Source: Coralliovum pocilloporae (GTDB lineage Bacteria; Pseudomonadota; Alphaproteobacteria; Rhizobiales; Cohaesibacteraceae). From it: 64,000 nt of DNA. The stretch's first letter is position 1; each line of letters opens with the position of its first letter. Below the pieces are notes generated by a model. It saw only the letters and a program-made list of their open reading frames with translations. It was not told the DNA's origin and did not search any database. Positions 53,468-62,600 of the stretch are shown here, piece after piece. Location: assembly GCF_030845175.1 (NCBI RefSeq), contig NZ_CP132542.1, positions 1,957,501-2,021,500 of the forward strand, in the 5' to 3' direction. Made by a program: the position numbers and the translations under genes.

Positions 53468-54394
53468 CTAGGTGCTGGCCGGGGTCGGAACCTGCCATTC
53501 AACCCCTGGCCGCTGGTGATAAAAGCCATTTGAAAAGGGCACATCAAGGCTTGAAGCCTTCAGCATGACATGGGCCTCGTCTGCATCAAGTGCCCCGTCC
53601 ATCAGGGAGCGGAATGTCTGTGCCACATCCACCGTGCCCGCGCTGTGAGGAGACAGGCGGAACCGGCCAATTCCCATTTCTGCAAGCTCGGTCAGTGAAT
53701 CGGCCATATTCAAGCAGGTGTAAGACATAGTCTGAATGCCGTTGATGGTCAGGAAAGGCTTGTCGTCCAGCGTCTTCAGCACCATGCCGTCAGGGTCTTC
53801 ATCACAGACAAACAGGCAACTGTCCTTGGTGCGGTTATGGGCCCGAGCATGATAACAGCGGGCGGAAAGCGCCAGTGGTACCCGCCCGAAGATCTGAAGT
53901 TCCAGCGAAACGCCTCGGGTTGCGGCCTCCGCCGCCATGACGCGCAAGCCGCTCTTTGGCATCTCCGTTGGCAGGCAGATGGAGGTCGCTCCGCCATCCG
54001 CAAAGATATGGAGCGCGTCCTCATTATAGCAGTTGATAAAGGGGCCAATGTGATGAGGTCTGCCGTCCAGATAGGACAGGGCCGAGATGTCATTGGCCTC
54101 AATCAGCAGACCATCACTCTCTGCCACACGCCGGATCAGTTTGCGATCAATGGTGCTGGTAACCTCCGACAGGCTGGAAAAGACAAGCTCCTTGCCTGCA
54201 GCCTCAAGCCGCTCGACAACCGGCGTGAGAACCTTGTCGAAAAGGGGTGCACGCTTGGAACAGACAGCCTCGCCCAGATAAACAGTCGAGACCGGAGCCT
54301 CATCGGCAATCTCGAAATAGAAATCCCGCCACAGTTCTGCGGTCCAGTTGAACAGAACCGGCCCCAGCGTCAATGTGCAATCTTTGAGATCCAT
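53468..54394 (-). CDS. ubiV: UbiV, oxygen-independent ubiquinone hydroxylase subunit
   Basis: U32-peptidase-like Fe-S protein of 308 residues that works with UbiU to hydroxylate the ubiquinone ring without O2. The four cluster cysteines are consistent with Cys45 in GEAVCSKR plus three in SARCYHARAHNRTKDSCLFVC (shown here only by their spacing). Family features include CLPTEMPKSGLRV, LQIFGRVPLALSAR and NGIQTMSYTCLNM. It lies downstream of ubiT and ubiU on the same strand, after a hairpin repeat at 54411-54516. The operon's likely promoter with an FNR/FixK box is upstream of ubiT. Confidence 0.92.
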   Translation of the reverse strand: MDLKDCTLTLGPVLFNWTAELWRDFYFEIADEAPVSTVYLGEAVCSKRAPLFDKVLTPVVERLEAAGKELVFSSLSEVTSTIDRKLIRRVAESDGLLIEANDISALSYLDGRPHHIGPFINCYNEDALHIFADGGATSICLPTEMPKSGLRVMAAEAATRGVSLELQIFGRVPLALSARCYHARAHNRTKDSCLFVCDEDPDGMVLKTLDDKPFLTINGIQTMSYTCLNMADSLTELAEMGIGRFRLSPHSAGTVDVAQTFRSLMDGALDADEAHVMLKASSLDVPFSNGFYHQRPGVEWQVPTPAST

Positions 54395-54410
54395 GTCTGT
54401 AATTCCCTTA

Positions 54411-54516
54411 CAGCGTGCTTCCGAAAAGTTGGCAGACTTTTCGGGTAAAAGTTCGCTTTGAAAGCAATGTGTTAAAGCGCCTCCGCCGATCCAGCATTCA
54501 GGTCTGGTGCTTTAAC
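54411..54516. repeat. Two-hairpin dispersed repeat between ubiU and ubiV
   Basis: The left half (GCGTGCTTCCGAAAAGTT ... ACTTTTCGGGTAAAAGTTCGC) forms one stem around 54422 and 54450; the right half pairs GTTAAAGCGCC (54471) with GGTGCTTTAAC (ends 54516) and overlaps the ubiU stop. This is the same layout as 8790-8892. It separates two genes expected to be co-transcribed, so it may tune ubiV relative to ubiU. Confidence 0.6.
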
Positions 54517-55531
54517 GCCAGGTTTTTGAGCGGAATGCGCCCTGGGTTTCGCGGTGGCCTTCGGTCAGGGCCAGCAGATGGCTTACATCGGGCACATCGC
54601 CACGGGCATACCCGTCCACCGCATCGCGGAAGGCGGAAACCACAGACCGGACGTAAGCGCGGGATCGCTGGCGGCCTTCAATCTTCAGTGCTGTGACCCC
54701 GGCCTTCATCAGGTCTGGCAGAAGGTGGGTGAGGTTGAGGCTGACCGGCTCCTCGAAAGCGTAGAAATTGTCCTTGGGACCGGTCGAATAGCGCCCCTTG
54801 CAGATGGTCGGGTAACCGGCCGTCTCACCGCAGGCGAACTGGTCAATTACCGTGTCGCCCAGGCGGGAGGTCAACGTACCATCATCATCCTCGTCATAGT
54901 GGACGTGGTGGGCCGGAGAGCAGACCCCGTCCATATTGGTGGAGGAGCCGGTGACATAATTGGTCAGCGAGCAGCGCCCTTCGGCCATCATGCCGATATT
55001 GCCAAAGACGAAAGCCTCGATCTCGCAGGGAATTTCATCGTGAACGGCCTTGATCTCGGAAACCGTCAGAATGCGCGGCAGAACCACCCGCTTGATGTTG
55101 AACTTCTCGCACCAGTAGCGGATTGCCTCCGCCGAGGAAGCCCCGGCCTGAACCGATAGATGCACACGCTGATGGGGATGGGTCTGCATCAGATATCGGG
55201 CCATGCCGATATCCGCCACGATCACCGCGTCCACGCCGCAGGCAACCGCGTCATCAGTAGCCTTTTTCCAGATCTCGGTCCGCCCGGCTGTAGGGAAGGA
55301 ATTGATCGCCGCCAGCACCTTTGCGCCCCGGTCGCGGGCATAGATCACCGCATCCGCCATCTGCCTCGGGGTAAAGTTGAGGCCGGGGAAATTCCGGGCG
55401 TTGGTTGGCCCCTGAAAGCCGCAATAGACAGCGTCCGCACCCGCATCAACGGCGGTGCGGAGTCCTGCCGGTGTACCCGCCGGGCAGACCAGTTCCGGCT
55501 TTGTCATGGAGGAAAAAGGCATATTGCTCAT
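54512..55531 (-). CDS. ubiU: UbiU, oxygen-independent ubiquinone hydroxylase subunit
   Basis: U32-like 4Fe-4S protein of 339 residues that forms a complex with UbiV. The typical motifs are LVCPAGTPAGLRTAVDAGAD at the start, FVFGNIGMMAEGRCSLTNY and TNMDGVCSPAHHVHY carrying the first cluster cysteines, and YPTICKGRY for a later one. LHxSVQA-like VHLSVQAGASS is present. The ATG at 55531 overlaps the ubiT stop by 4 bases (ATGA), so the two are coupled. It acts under anaerobic conditions with UbiT and UbiV. Confidence 0.94.
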   Translation of the reverse strand: MSNMPFSSMTKPELVCPAGTPAGLRTAVDAGADAVYCGFQGPTNARNFPGLNFTPRQMADAVIYARDRGAKVLAAINSFPTAGRTEIWKKATDDAVACGVDAVIVADIGMARYLMQTHPHQRVHLSVQAGASSAEAIRYWCEKFNIKRVVLPRILTVSEIKAVHDEIPCEIEAFVFGNIGMMAEGRCSLTNYVTGSSTNMDGVCSPAHHVHYDEDDDGTLTSRLGDTVIDQFACGETAGYPTICKGRYSTGPKDNFYAFEEPVSLNLTHLLPDLMKAGVTALKIEGRQRSRAYVRSVVSAFRDAVDGYARGDVPDVSHLLALTEGHRETQGAFRSKTWR

Positions 55532-56070
55532 CTGGAAGGGCTCCCGCTTCTGGCGGCATAATCCATGATGGCCTTGACCGGCTTTGCCAGCGGTCCGAAA
55601 CAGGCAATCACATCCTGCGCCAGGGTTGAATCCATATCGTCCAGCGCATTGCGCAGGGCAACCACGGCCTCTGTATCTCCGGTAATCAGCAAATCGCGGT
55701 TGAAGAACAGCGCGTCACTGTCGGTCTCGCCATCAATCATCCGCAGAAGGGTGCCGAGTGAGCCCGAGATATGCACATCATGGGCGGGCCTGTCCCGGCG
55801 CCCGTAGGCTGTCAGCCGCGGGGCTGCCGAACGCGGTTCCAGAAGCAGGGTGAGGGGCAGACCTTTCGGGTCGATCAGAAAGCGCTTGTCCTGGCTTGTG
55901 CCCAGCCGGTCAAACAGATCAGGGTGATTGCGACCCACCGTTGTCACGATATGGCGCAGAAGCGGCTGCACCAGAAACAGGGGCAAGGGCGGCTGCAGAC
56001 GATGGCTCGCCTCTGCCTGTCCTGATAACCCGTCTGTCCCCGCAGCGTGTGTGTCTCTCTCGCTCAACAT
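55528..56070 (-). CDS. ubiT: UbiT, SCP2-domain lipid carrier for anaerobic ubiquinone synthesis
   Basis: SCP2 (sterol carrier) fold protein of ~180 residues, the counterpart of aerobic UbiJ, thought to bind ubiquinone precursors for UbiUV. Features include RFLIDPKGLPLTLLLEP, DVHISGSLGTLLRMIDGE and SDALFFNRDLLITGDTEAVV, the last being the SCP2 signature. ATG at 56070 is preferred; a GTG at 56100 would extend it by ten residues. An FNR/FixK-type box lies 36 bases upstream. It is the first gene of ubiT-ubiU-ubiV. Confidence 0.9.
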   Translation of the reverse strand: MLSERDTHAAGTDGLSGQAEASHRLQPPLPLFLVQPLLRHIVTTVGRNHPDLFDRLGTSQDKRFLIDPKGLPLTLLLEPRSAAPRLTAYGRRDRPAHDVHISGSLGTLLRMIDGETDSDALFFNRDLLITGDTEAVVALRNALDDMDSTLAQDVIACFGPLAKPVKAIMDYAARSGSPSR

Positions 56071-56105
56071 GACCCGCGTGATAACGTGAGAACCCGCCAC
56101 GGCTT

Positions 56106-56119
56106 TTGATCAACATCAA
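56106..56119. promoter_or_regulatory. FNR/FixK-type box upstream of ubiT
   Basis: TTGATCAACATCAA is a perfect match to the TTGAT-N4-ATCAA consensus of FNR/FixK regulators. It is centred about 42 bases before the ubiT ATG. This fits induction of the anaerobic ubiquinone genes under low oxygen. Confidence 0.8.
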
Positions 56120-56170
56120 GCAGGCAGCACATTGGAATGATTGGAATGTGCAGGAGGCCAGGACAGGAAG

Positions 56171-56490
56171 GCGCGATAGAATAAAGCTCGATACGGCACG
56201 GAGGGTGTAGTGACTCTCTGTCTTCCTGCCATCCAGAGCCTGTCATCCCGGACAAGCACAGCGCAGATCCGGGAACCAGAGGCGGCAGGTTCTGAGTGTG
56301 TGGAATCCTTCCGACTGGATGCCGGATCAAGCGCATTCCTGAAAAGTTGCAGACTTTTCAGACAAGAATACGCGACAGAATAAAGTCCGGGATGACATGG
56401 AGAGTGTGGCGCGCTCTGTGCCTCTGCTCTACCCCCTGCCTCCGACCCACCCAAAGGATGTCATCCCGCACTCGATGCGGGATCCAGAGC
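56171..56490. repeat. Composite repeat cluster, left edge of the low-GC island
   Basis: The order is: a partial module A (ATAAAGCTCG ... GACTCTCTG, 56171-56220); a module B with TCATCCCGGACAAGC ... GATCCGGGAACCAGAG (56241-56335); a full module A with the AAAAGTTGCAGACTTTT hairpin and CGCGACAGAATAAAG (~56323-56440); then CATCCCGCACTCGATGCGGG (56462-56481), another hairpin of the same general type. Modules A and B recur at 59294-59525 in the same orientation. The 585-base gap around this cluster (56071-56655) has no other supported gene. Confidence 0.7.
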
Positions 56491-56655
56491 GGCAATAAAG
56501 GTAAGGAATAGTATCAGCACCCAGGCTATCTTGATCCAGTCTGGCATGGACAAAAGCTGTTTATCATATGACTTTCTCCCCCGATGGTAGTACTCAACCA
56601 GTGTCGGAGGCTGATATATGTGTCTCTGCGGCTATAGGGATTCTCAGGAGGCAGA

Positions 56656-57272
56656 ATGAAAAAAATCAGCACCCTCAATCTTTTAAAGAACGGAGACGTG
56701 TCTCCTCTACATCTGGGTATGTACTACAAAGATATATTGAAGTTGTGGGGGAGCCATTTGAATTTTTTCCCGTGTCATCGTGTGACCCTACGCCTTCGCA
56801 GATTGTTTATCCCGGAGTTAATTTGTATTTTGGCTGGAATAGTACAGGGCATCTGCAAAATGTAGGCTTTGAAAGTTTGGATATATACAGTTATAGAGTA
56901 GAAAAAGGGTTTATGAGATTCAAAAAATTTGATAGAAAGTGGTTTAGAGATAGTAAAAGATTTTACAATTACGCCTATAAATCAGATAAGAGGCATATAA
57001 GATTTCGAGATTTCAGGAGTAGCTGGTTTAAAGGTCGTTACGGTAGTCTGAAATTTCTCAAATTTTTGGAGAAAAATAATATTAAGCACGAGAATTACAT
57101 TAGTAATTATAATGATTTGGTCACTATGGTGAATGAAAATACGCTATGTCATCATGGTGGATGCGATTCAAGTTCTGACATAAATGACATTCTGATGAAT
57201 TCGCAATTAGAACTCATCTATTTAAAAGAAGAGCTAACGAATACATTTACCTGGACAAAAGCTTCCTTGTAA
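56656..57272 (+). pseudogene. Small orphan gene with an apparent frameshift in a G-run
   Basis: I do not recognise the family. A strong AGGAGG lies before the ATG at 56656, which opens MKKISTLNLLKNGDVSPLHLG and runs to KLWG. At the G5 run (56747-56751) the frame then reads nonsense, while the neighbouring frame continues smoothly as EPFEFFPVSSCDP ... VYPGVNLYFGWNSTG ... to 57272. One extra G would join the halves into a ~205-residue protein. The frame opened at 56568 without frameshift gives an implausible N-terminus. Codon use is strongly AT-rich, unlike its neighbours. Small acidic-basic cytosolic proteins of this kind occur as orphan immunity genes, but that is only a guess. Confidence 0.6.
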
Positions 57273-57360
57273 AATGCGCGATCAATCGCTGTTACCGTGG
57301 TGCAGTGCTTGGAGGGGCATGTCGACTATCCTGCCAGGGCCAGCCGGTAGTGGTTTTGTA

Positions 57361-58032
57361 TTACTCATCGACTTCCGATAAAACAGCCTCTATAGCATGT
57401 TCTAATTCTTCGATAAGTGCTTCTCGATTCAGATCAGATTTCTCGCGTGCAATCCTTGCTCGACACGCAGGAAGGACCTGGTCGGCATATTTTCGATAGA
57501 TTCCGGTCTCGTCCAGACTGATGATGCCGCATGCATAATAAACCGAATAAAAATCATCATTTTCCAGCTGTTTCAAGAACTTACCCAGGAATTCATCTTT
57601 CCCCAGTTGAAGGAACAGTCCGTATGCTGTGACGATTTCATAGATATGGGAACGCAATCTGAGCCGTTCACTTACGATCTCAAACGTATCTGCGCGGTTT
57701 TGTTCAAACAGGCAATTCAATGCGTAACGACGGACCTGTGGTTCATCATCAGTCAGCCGTTTGTATATTGCATCAAACGGAATTTCAGCTTTCTCAAAAC
57801 ACCCTCGCGCTATGGCCTGAAGACACTCGATCCTAATCAAATCGCAGCTGTGATCCAGGTAATCGGTGTAGATGTCCATGAAATCGTCGTCGCTTCCCGT
57901 CGTGTATTCCGACAGTCTTTCAATGGCATACTGTTTGTATATATTGTCCATAGTTGCGATAATTTCACGCAACCTCGTGGCATCTTCTGCGATTTCAGGG
58001 TTGAGCGTTTCTATCTCAAGAAAAATATTCAT
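57361..58032 (-). CDS. HEAT-repeat-like small protein
   Basis: A 223-residue all-helical protein. Repeated helix pairs such as LIRIECLQAIARGCF, EPQVRRYALNCLFEQ and DDFYSVYYACGIISLDE have the A/V-R..A...L spacing of HEAT/PBS-lyase repeats. There is no signal peptide and no catalytic motif. HEAT-like proteins of this size occur as immunity or partner proteins in accessory regions, but the function is unknown. It converges on the frameshifted gene at 57272. The start ATG at 58032 has no clear Shine-Dalgarno sequence. Base composition is lower in GC than the surrounding core genes. Confidence 0.65.
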   Translation of the reverse strand: MNIFLEIETLNPEIAEDATRLREIIATMDNIYKQYAIERLSEYTTGSDDDFMDIYTDYLDHSCDLIRIECLQAIARGCFEKAEIPFDAIYKRLTDDEPQVRRYALNCLFEQNRADTFEIVSERLRLRSHIYEIVTAYGLFLQLGKDEFLGKFLKQLENDDFYSVYYACGIISLDETGIYRKYADQVLPACRARIAREKSDLNREALIEELEHAIEAVLSEVDE

Positions 58033-58162
58033 TTCTAGTGGTCACTATTTGGATTGCAATTCGAAGGCTAATCTCTTGGATTGCCTGTATCAATGGAGCA
58101 TTTGCTTTCTCTAACTTCTATATCCTGTTCGATGGACCAGGAAGAATTCAGGGATCCGAACT

Positions 58163-58561
58163 CTAAATTCGGAATCGTCTTAATCCTTCTATGGAGTGTG
58201 TTACCAGCATAACCAGGATTGGGAAGATCGACACCGCGGAAGATCCTTCCTTTGACTCTAAGTATTCAATAAGAAAAAGTAAAGAAATAATATAAGAAGG
58301 TGCCACAATAAAATTGACTAAATATGTATTGTCTCTGAGTAGCAGCAAGCCAAAGCTTCGATACAAATCGTGTAGAGTAATTTCTTGAGGGTCGTCTATT
58401 AAAAACAATATATAATATGACGAAATCAATATGCTTATTATTGCTGTGTATAATATGAAGTTGTAGTTGAATATTCCTGAAATATAAATTATTGACAGTA
58501 ATATATTAAAGAGAATTATTGTACATAGTATAATGCGTTTTTGGTCTGGTGTTATTTTCAT
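58163..58561 (-). CDS. Small four-helix membrane protein of unknown function
   Basis: A 132-residue protein with about four hydrophobic helices (IILCTIILFNILLSIIYISG; FILYTAIISILISSYYILFL; VNFIVAPSYIISLLFLIEYL; VSIFPILVMLVTHSI) and a basic end (EGLRRFRI). It has no recognisable domain. Very AT-rich, unlike the core genome. It is 130 bases upstream of the HEAT-like gene on the same strand and may be transcribed with it. No clear Shine-Dalgarno sequence is visible. Confidence 0.55.
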   Translation of the reverse strand: MKITPDQKRIILCTIILFNILLSIIYISGIFNYNFILYTAIISILISSYYILFLIDDPQEITLHDLYRSFGLLLLRDNTYLVNFIVAPSYIISLLFLIEYLESKEGSSAVSIFPILVMLVTHSIEGLRRFRI

Positions 58562-58863
58562 CTCATTGCTGTCCGGCGGTTGATTCAGGCGTTTGCTCGT
58601 AGCGTAAAGATAATTTTGCTAAGCGTGTAGAGTGGCTCTGTTGCTATAAACTGATGCCTCGCAGATGGAGCTCTCTCCAGGTCCGAGGCTGGACCGGTGT
58701 CGAATTTATTGCAATTATAGCGAGAAATTGAGTGACGGGGAAGGGAAGATACTGTCTGCGTTATTGGTTGAAAGTCGGAAATGGTGACAAAGGAGAGATT
58801 GCTTTTCAAATAAGCTGAGTGTGACGAGGCGAGTTGATCCGGGATCTGGAACGGCGCTTCCAG
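58562..58863. other. Repeat-remnant stretch in the island
   Basis: About 300 bases without a convincing gene. Near 58650-58700 and at 58832-58850 (AGTTGATCCGGGATCTGGA) there are pieces resembling the TCATCCCGG/GATCCGGG repeat modules at 56.2 and 59.4 kb. They lie directly in front of the next small gene. Confidence 0.4.
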
Positions 58864-59199
58864 ATGAAGCAATCGACAATAATGAGGATGAAATTGATGA
58901 GGGTAGTCAGTAATCTATTTCGATTAATTTGGAGGCAGTCTAAAGAATATCGAGGCAGTTACTGCTTATTTTTCCTTCTGGTTTTCGTGAGTGTTTTGGC
59001 GAAAGATGCGAAGTTTTTATTAAACAATATGATTATTTCAATTGGATTGGTAGCTATTTTCGCCTATTTTATATTTTCATTTTTCATATTGATTGCATTC
59101 TTTATATTTGTTGTCGGCAGTAAGGTTAGATTTCTCTGTTTTATTCGAGGAGATTTGAACGATTTTAATCGTTTATATGATGAATATTTGGATTTTTGA
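58864..59199 (+). CDS. Small two-helix membrane protein of unknown function
   Basis: About 111 residues, starting MKQSTIMRMKLMRVV, with two hydrophobic segments (YCLFFLLVFVSVLAK and IISIGLVAIFAYFIFSFFIL, the second continuing) and a hydrophilic tail ending RGDLNDFNRLYDEYLDF. No family is recognised. Several ATGs are possible (58864, 58882, 58888, 58897); only the last has a purine-rich GAGG at fair spacing. The coding bias is AT-rich. It is oriented away from the 132-residue membrane protein. Confidence 0.5.
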   Translation: MKQSTIMRMKLMRVVSNLFRLIWRQSKEYRGSYCLFFLLVFVSVLAKDAKFLLNNMIISIGLVAIFAYFIFSFFILIAFFIFVVGSKVRFLCFIRGDLNDFNRLYDEYLDF

Positions 59200-59293
59200 A
59201 GTAAAGGGTATTTGTGAGCGTTTTAAATGTTTTCGTCACAAATAGTTCCTGGAGTTGCGGTGGCAGACGCTGAACGCGTGGTAGCTTCCCCCG

Positions 59294-59525
59294 CCGGATG
59301 CCTGATCAAGCGCATTCCGGAAAAGGTACAGACTTTTCAGATAAAAGTACGCGACAGAATAAAGCTCGGTACGGCACAGAGGGTGTGGTGACTCTCTGCA
59401 CCCATTCCACCCATAGTCTGCGATCCCGGACAAGCACAGCGCAGATCCGGGAACCAGAGGCAGCAGGCTCTGAGTGTTTGGAATCTTCCCAGCTGGATGC
59501 CGGACCGGTGTCCGGCATGACACTG
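59294..59525. repeat. Composite repeat cluster, right edge of the low-GC island
   Basis: Module A (59294-59400: GATCAAGCGCATTCC, a GAAAAGGTACAGACTTTTC hairpin and CGACAGAATAAAGCTCGG) is followed by module B (~59420-59507: GATCCCGGACAAGCACAGCG and GATCCGGGAACCAGAGG). Both are highly similar to, and in the same orientation as, the copies at 56.2-56.4 kb. The rest of the gap 59200-59611 shows no gene. Confidence 0.7.
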
Positions 59526-59611
59526 AGGAAAAGGCGCGTTCTTTGCACAAATCAGCCTTTTGAAAAAGGGTCTTTCACCCGATCTCTACAGTGAAAAGCC
59601 CCTGTGCAGGC

Positions 59612-62600
59612 TTACCCCACATCCCGGAAGCTTTCGGCTGTTTCCAGGTCGACGGAGACCAGTTGGGAAATGCCGCGTTCGGCCATGGTGACGCCGAAGA
59701 GGCGGTTCATGCGGGCCATGGTGATGGGGTTGTGGGTGATGACGATGAAGCGGGTTTCGGTCTCGCGGGCCATTTCATCCAGCAGATTGCAGTAACGCTC
59801 CACATTGGCGTCATCCAGCGGGGCGTCCACCTCATCGAGCACACAGATGGGGGAGGGGTTGGTCAGAAACACCGCAAAGATCAGCGCGGTTGCCGTCAGG
59901 GCCTGTTCACCGCCGGAAAGCAGGGTCAGGCTCTGGGGCTTCTTGCCCGGTGGGCGGGCGATGATCTCAAGACCGGCTTCCAGCGGGTCGTCGGATTCAA
60001 CCAGTTTGAGCTGGGCGGTGCCGCCGCCAAACAATCGGGTGAACAGGCTTTCAAAGTGATCGTTCACAGTCTCGAAGGCGGCCAGAAGACGCTCGCGACC
60101 TTCCTTGTTGAGGCTCTGGATACCCTGACGCAGGCGGCGGATGGCCTCGATCAGGTCATCCCGCTCTTTGGTCATAGTCTCGATCCGCTCTGAAACCTCC
60201 TGAGCTTCCTCTTCAGCACGCAGATTGACGCCGCCAAGGCGTTCCCGCTCGCTCTTCAGGCGGGCTAGACGGTCGTCTACCTGCTGCTCTGTGGGCAGGT
60301 CATCGGCCTCAGCAACATCAGCCATCCGGTAAAGCGCGTCAGGACGGCATTCCAGCGCTTCCGCAATCTGGCGAATGATCTCGTGAAGCCATGTCTGGGC
60401 ACCGACCACCTTTTCCTCAGACCGGGCAGCTGTCTCTCGGGCAGACGACAGGGCCGTTGAGGCCTCCTTCGCCAGCCGGTCCGCTTCCATCAGCTCAAGC
60501 TCGGCCTGGGACAGCACATTGCTGGCTTCCGTCCGTTTGATCTCGGCTGCCTCTATTTCACGGAACAGCTTGCGGCGTTCGCCGGAAATGGCCTCCGGCC
60601 GCTCTGCCAGAGTGGTACGCTCGGTTTCGGCTTCTGTAATCCGGTCTCTGAGTTTTTTCACCTGGGCTGAGGCGTTGGCCGCGCGCTTCTTCCAGCTCTG
60701 CCGCTCACGCTCAATGGCCTGCAGACGATCCCGCCGGATGCGTGTTTCCCGCTTCAGACCATCCAGCTCGGCGCGGATTTCGCTGAGCGCCGCCCGTTGC
60801 TGGGCCACTTCAGCCTTGCCGGTCTCAAGAGCAGCCCGCTCCTGACCCGGATCAGCCAGAGCAGCACGGGCCTCTTCTGCTTCCTTCTGGTTGGCATGGG
60901 CCTCATCCAGAGCCGCAAGCAGATGGGCGCGATTGTCCTTGAGGGCGGTGAGCCGGACCTGCAGGCTGTCCTGCGCCCGCTCGGCCTTGGTCAGGGCCGC
61001 CTGCGCTTCACCCAGAAGCGATTGACAGCGACGACGGGCCTCGCGCGCGGTCCGCTCATCATCCTGCGCGGCCCTTACGGTTTCAACGGTTCTCAGGTGC
61101 TGCTGCTTGATGCCGTCAACTGTGGCACGGCTGGCTTCCGCCTGACGGTCCAGATCGGTCAGACGGTTTTTGTGGGCCAGCCGCTGCGCTGCAGCTGTAG
61201 GCGCATCTGCTGCGGCCACAAGTCCGTCCCAGCGCCAGACTGCACCATCACGGGTTACCAGTTTCTGGCCCGGCTTCAGATCCTTGTGCAGCCGGTCGCC
61301 ATCTTCAGCCGTCTCGACCAGACCAATCTGCGACAGAGCCCGCTTGAGCGCATCCGGTGCGGAAACATGATCAGAGAGCGCGGTAACGCCCTGGGGCAGC
61401 AGGGGATCATCTGCAAGCGGAGCAATGGCCCGCCAATGCAGTGGCGAGCAACTGTCGAGCGGCGCATCAAGGTCATCCCCGAGGGCTGCCCCCAGCGCGG
61501 TCTCAAAACCGCTGTCAGCGCGGATATCATCAACAACCGGGCTCCAGCCACCAGCATTATCGACCTGAAGAATGCGGGCAATGGTCTTGGCTTCGGTCAG
61601 AAGACCGTCCAGTTCCCGTTCCGCAGCAGACAGGGTCTGGCGGGCTCCGGTTTCGGCATCACGGGCCGCTTGAAGGTTTTTCTGCACCGTATCGATACGG
61701 GTTTCGGCATCCTGCAGGGCACCTTCGGCCACGGCCACGGCGCTGCGCTTTTCCTGCAGGTCCGAGGATTGCGCCAGCTGCTGCTCAATGGTGGCACAAT
61801 CCCGGTCCACCTGATCGAGTTGCCCTGTTGCCCGCTCAACGCGACTGCCCGCGTCCTGGGCGGCTTTCTGCAATTGCGCCTTGCGGGCTTCAAGCTCGGC
61901 CAGCCGCCGGGTCATGTCATTCAGTGCCTGCTCGCGTTCTCCCAGGGCGCGGCTGGCGGCCTCCAATCGGGCTTCCACATCAGCGGCCTGCTTGTCAGCA
62001 CCCTTGTCGGCGGTCTTGAGCTGTTTTTCCTCATCCGTCAGCCGGGCGAGGATTTCGCTGTTCTCGCTGGCAAGGCTTTCCTCACGCTGGATGTCATCCT
62101 TCAGCTGGGCAATCCGGCGATCAAGTTCTGTCAGGCGCTCCTGCACCCGCTTGTCTTCGCTTTCAAGCTCCCGTTCTGCCACTTTCAGGCGCTGCAGAAT
62201 AGCGGCCGCTGCAGCTTCTGCCTGCCTCAGGGCAGGGAGCTTGTGGGCGACAACAGCCTGATCGCGAGCGGTCTTGCCCTGCTGTTCCGTACGCTCTGCT
62301 ACAAGCCGCATATCAGCAGCGGCGGCATCCTGCGCGGCCTTCAGCGCCAGCCCGGCGCTTCTGTAACGGATGAGAAACAGTGCAGCCTCCGCCTTGCGGA
62401 TTTCAGAGGAGAGGTTGCGATAGCGGGTTGCCTGTCTGGCCTGTCGCTTGAGGCTGTCGAGCTGGGCTGTGATCTGGCCGAGAATATCCTCAAGCCGGTC
62501 GAGATTCTGCTCAGCCGCCCTGAGGCGTAGCTCGGCCTCATGGCGTCTTGTGTGAAGCCCGGAAATGCCTGCAGCCTCTTCGAGGATGGCGCGGCGCTGT

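Noticed and set aside
56171-56490. Possible CRISPR array
   Set aside because: The repeats are long, imperfect and irregularly spaced composite modules, without regular spacers or cas genes.
56568-56655. Start of the island gene at 56568 without a frameshift
   Set aside because: The first ~60 residues look like translated non-coding and out-of-frame sequence, while AGGAGG and a protein-like start sit at 56656.
58585-58872. A 95-codon minus-strand frame
   Set aside because: It lies over repeat remnants, has no Shine-Dalgarno and no protein-like pattern.
60797-62530. A 577-codon open frame on the plus strand
   Set aside because: It lies antisense inside smc, whose motifs are complete; the translation is low-complexity shadow sequence typical of GC-rich coiled-coil genes.
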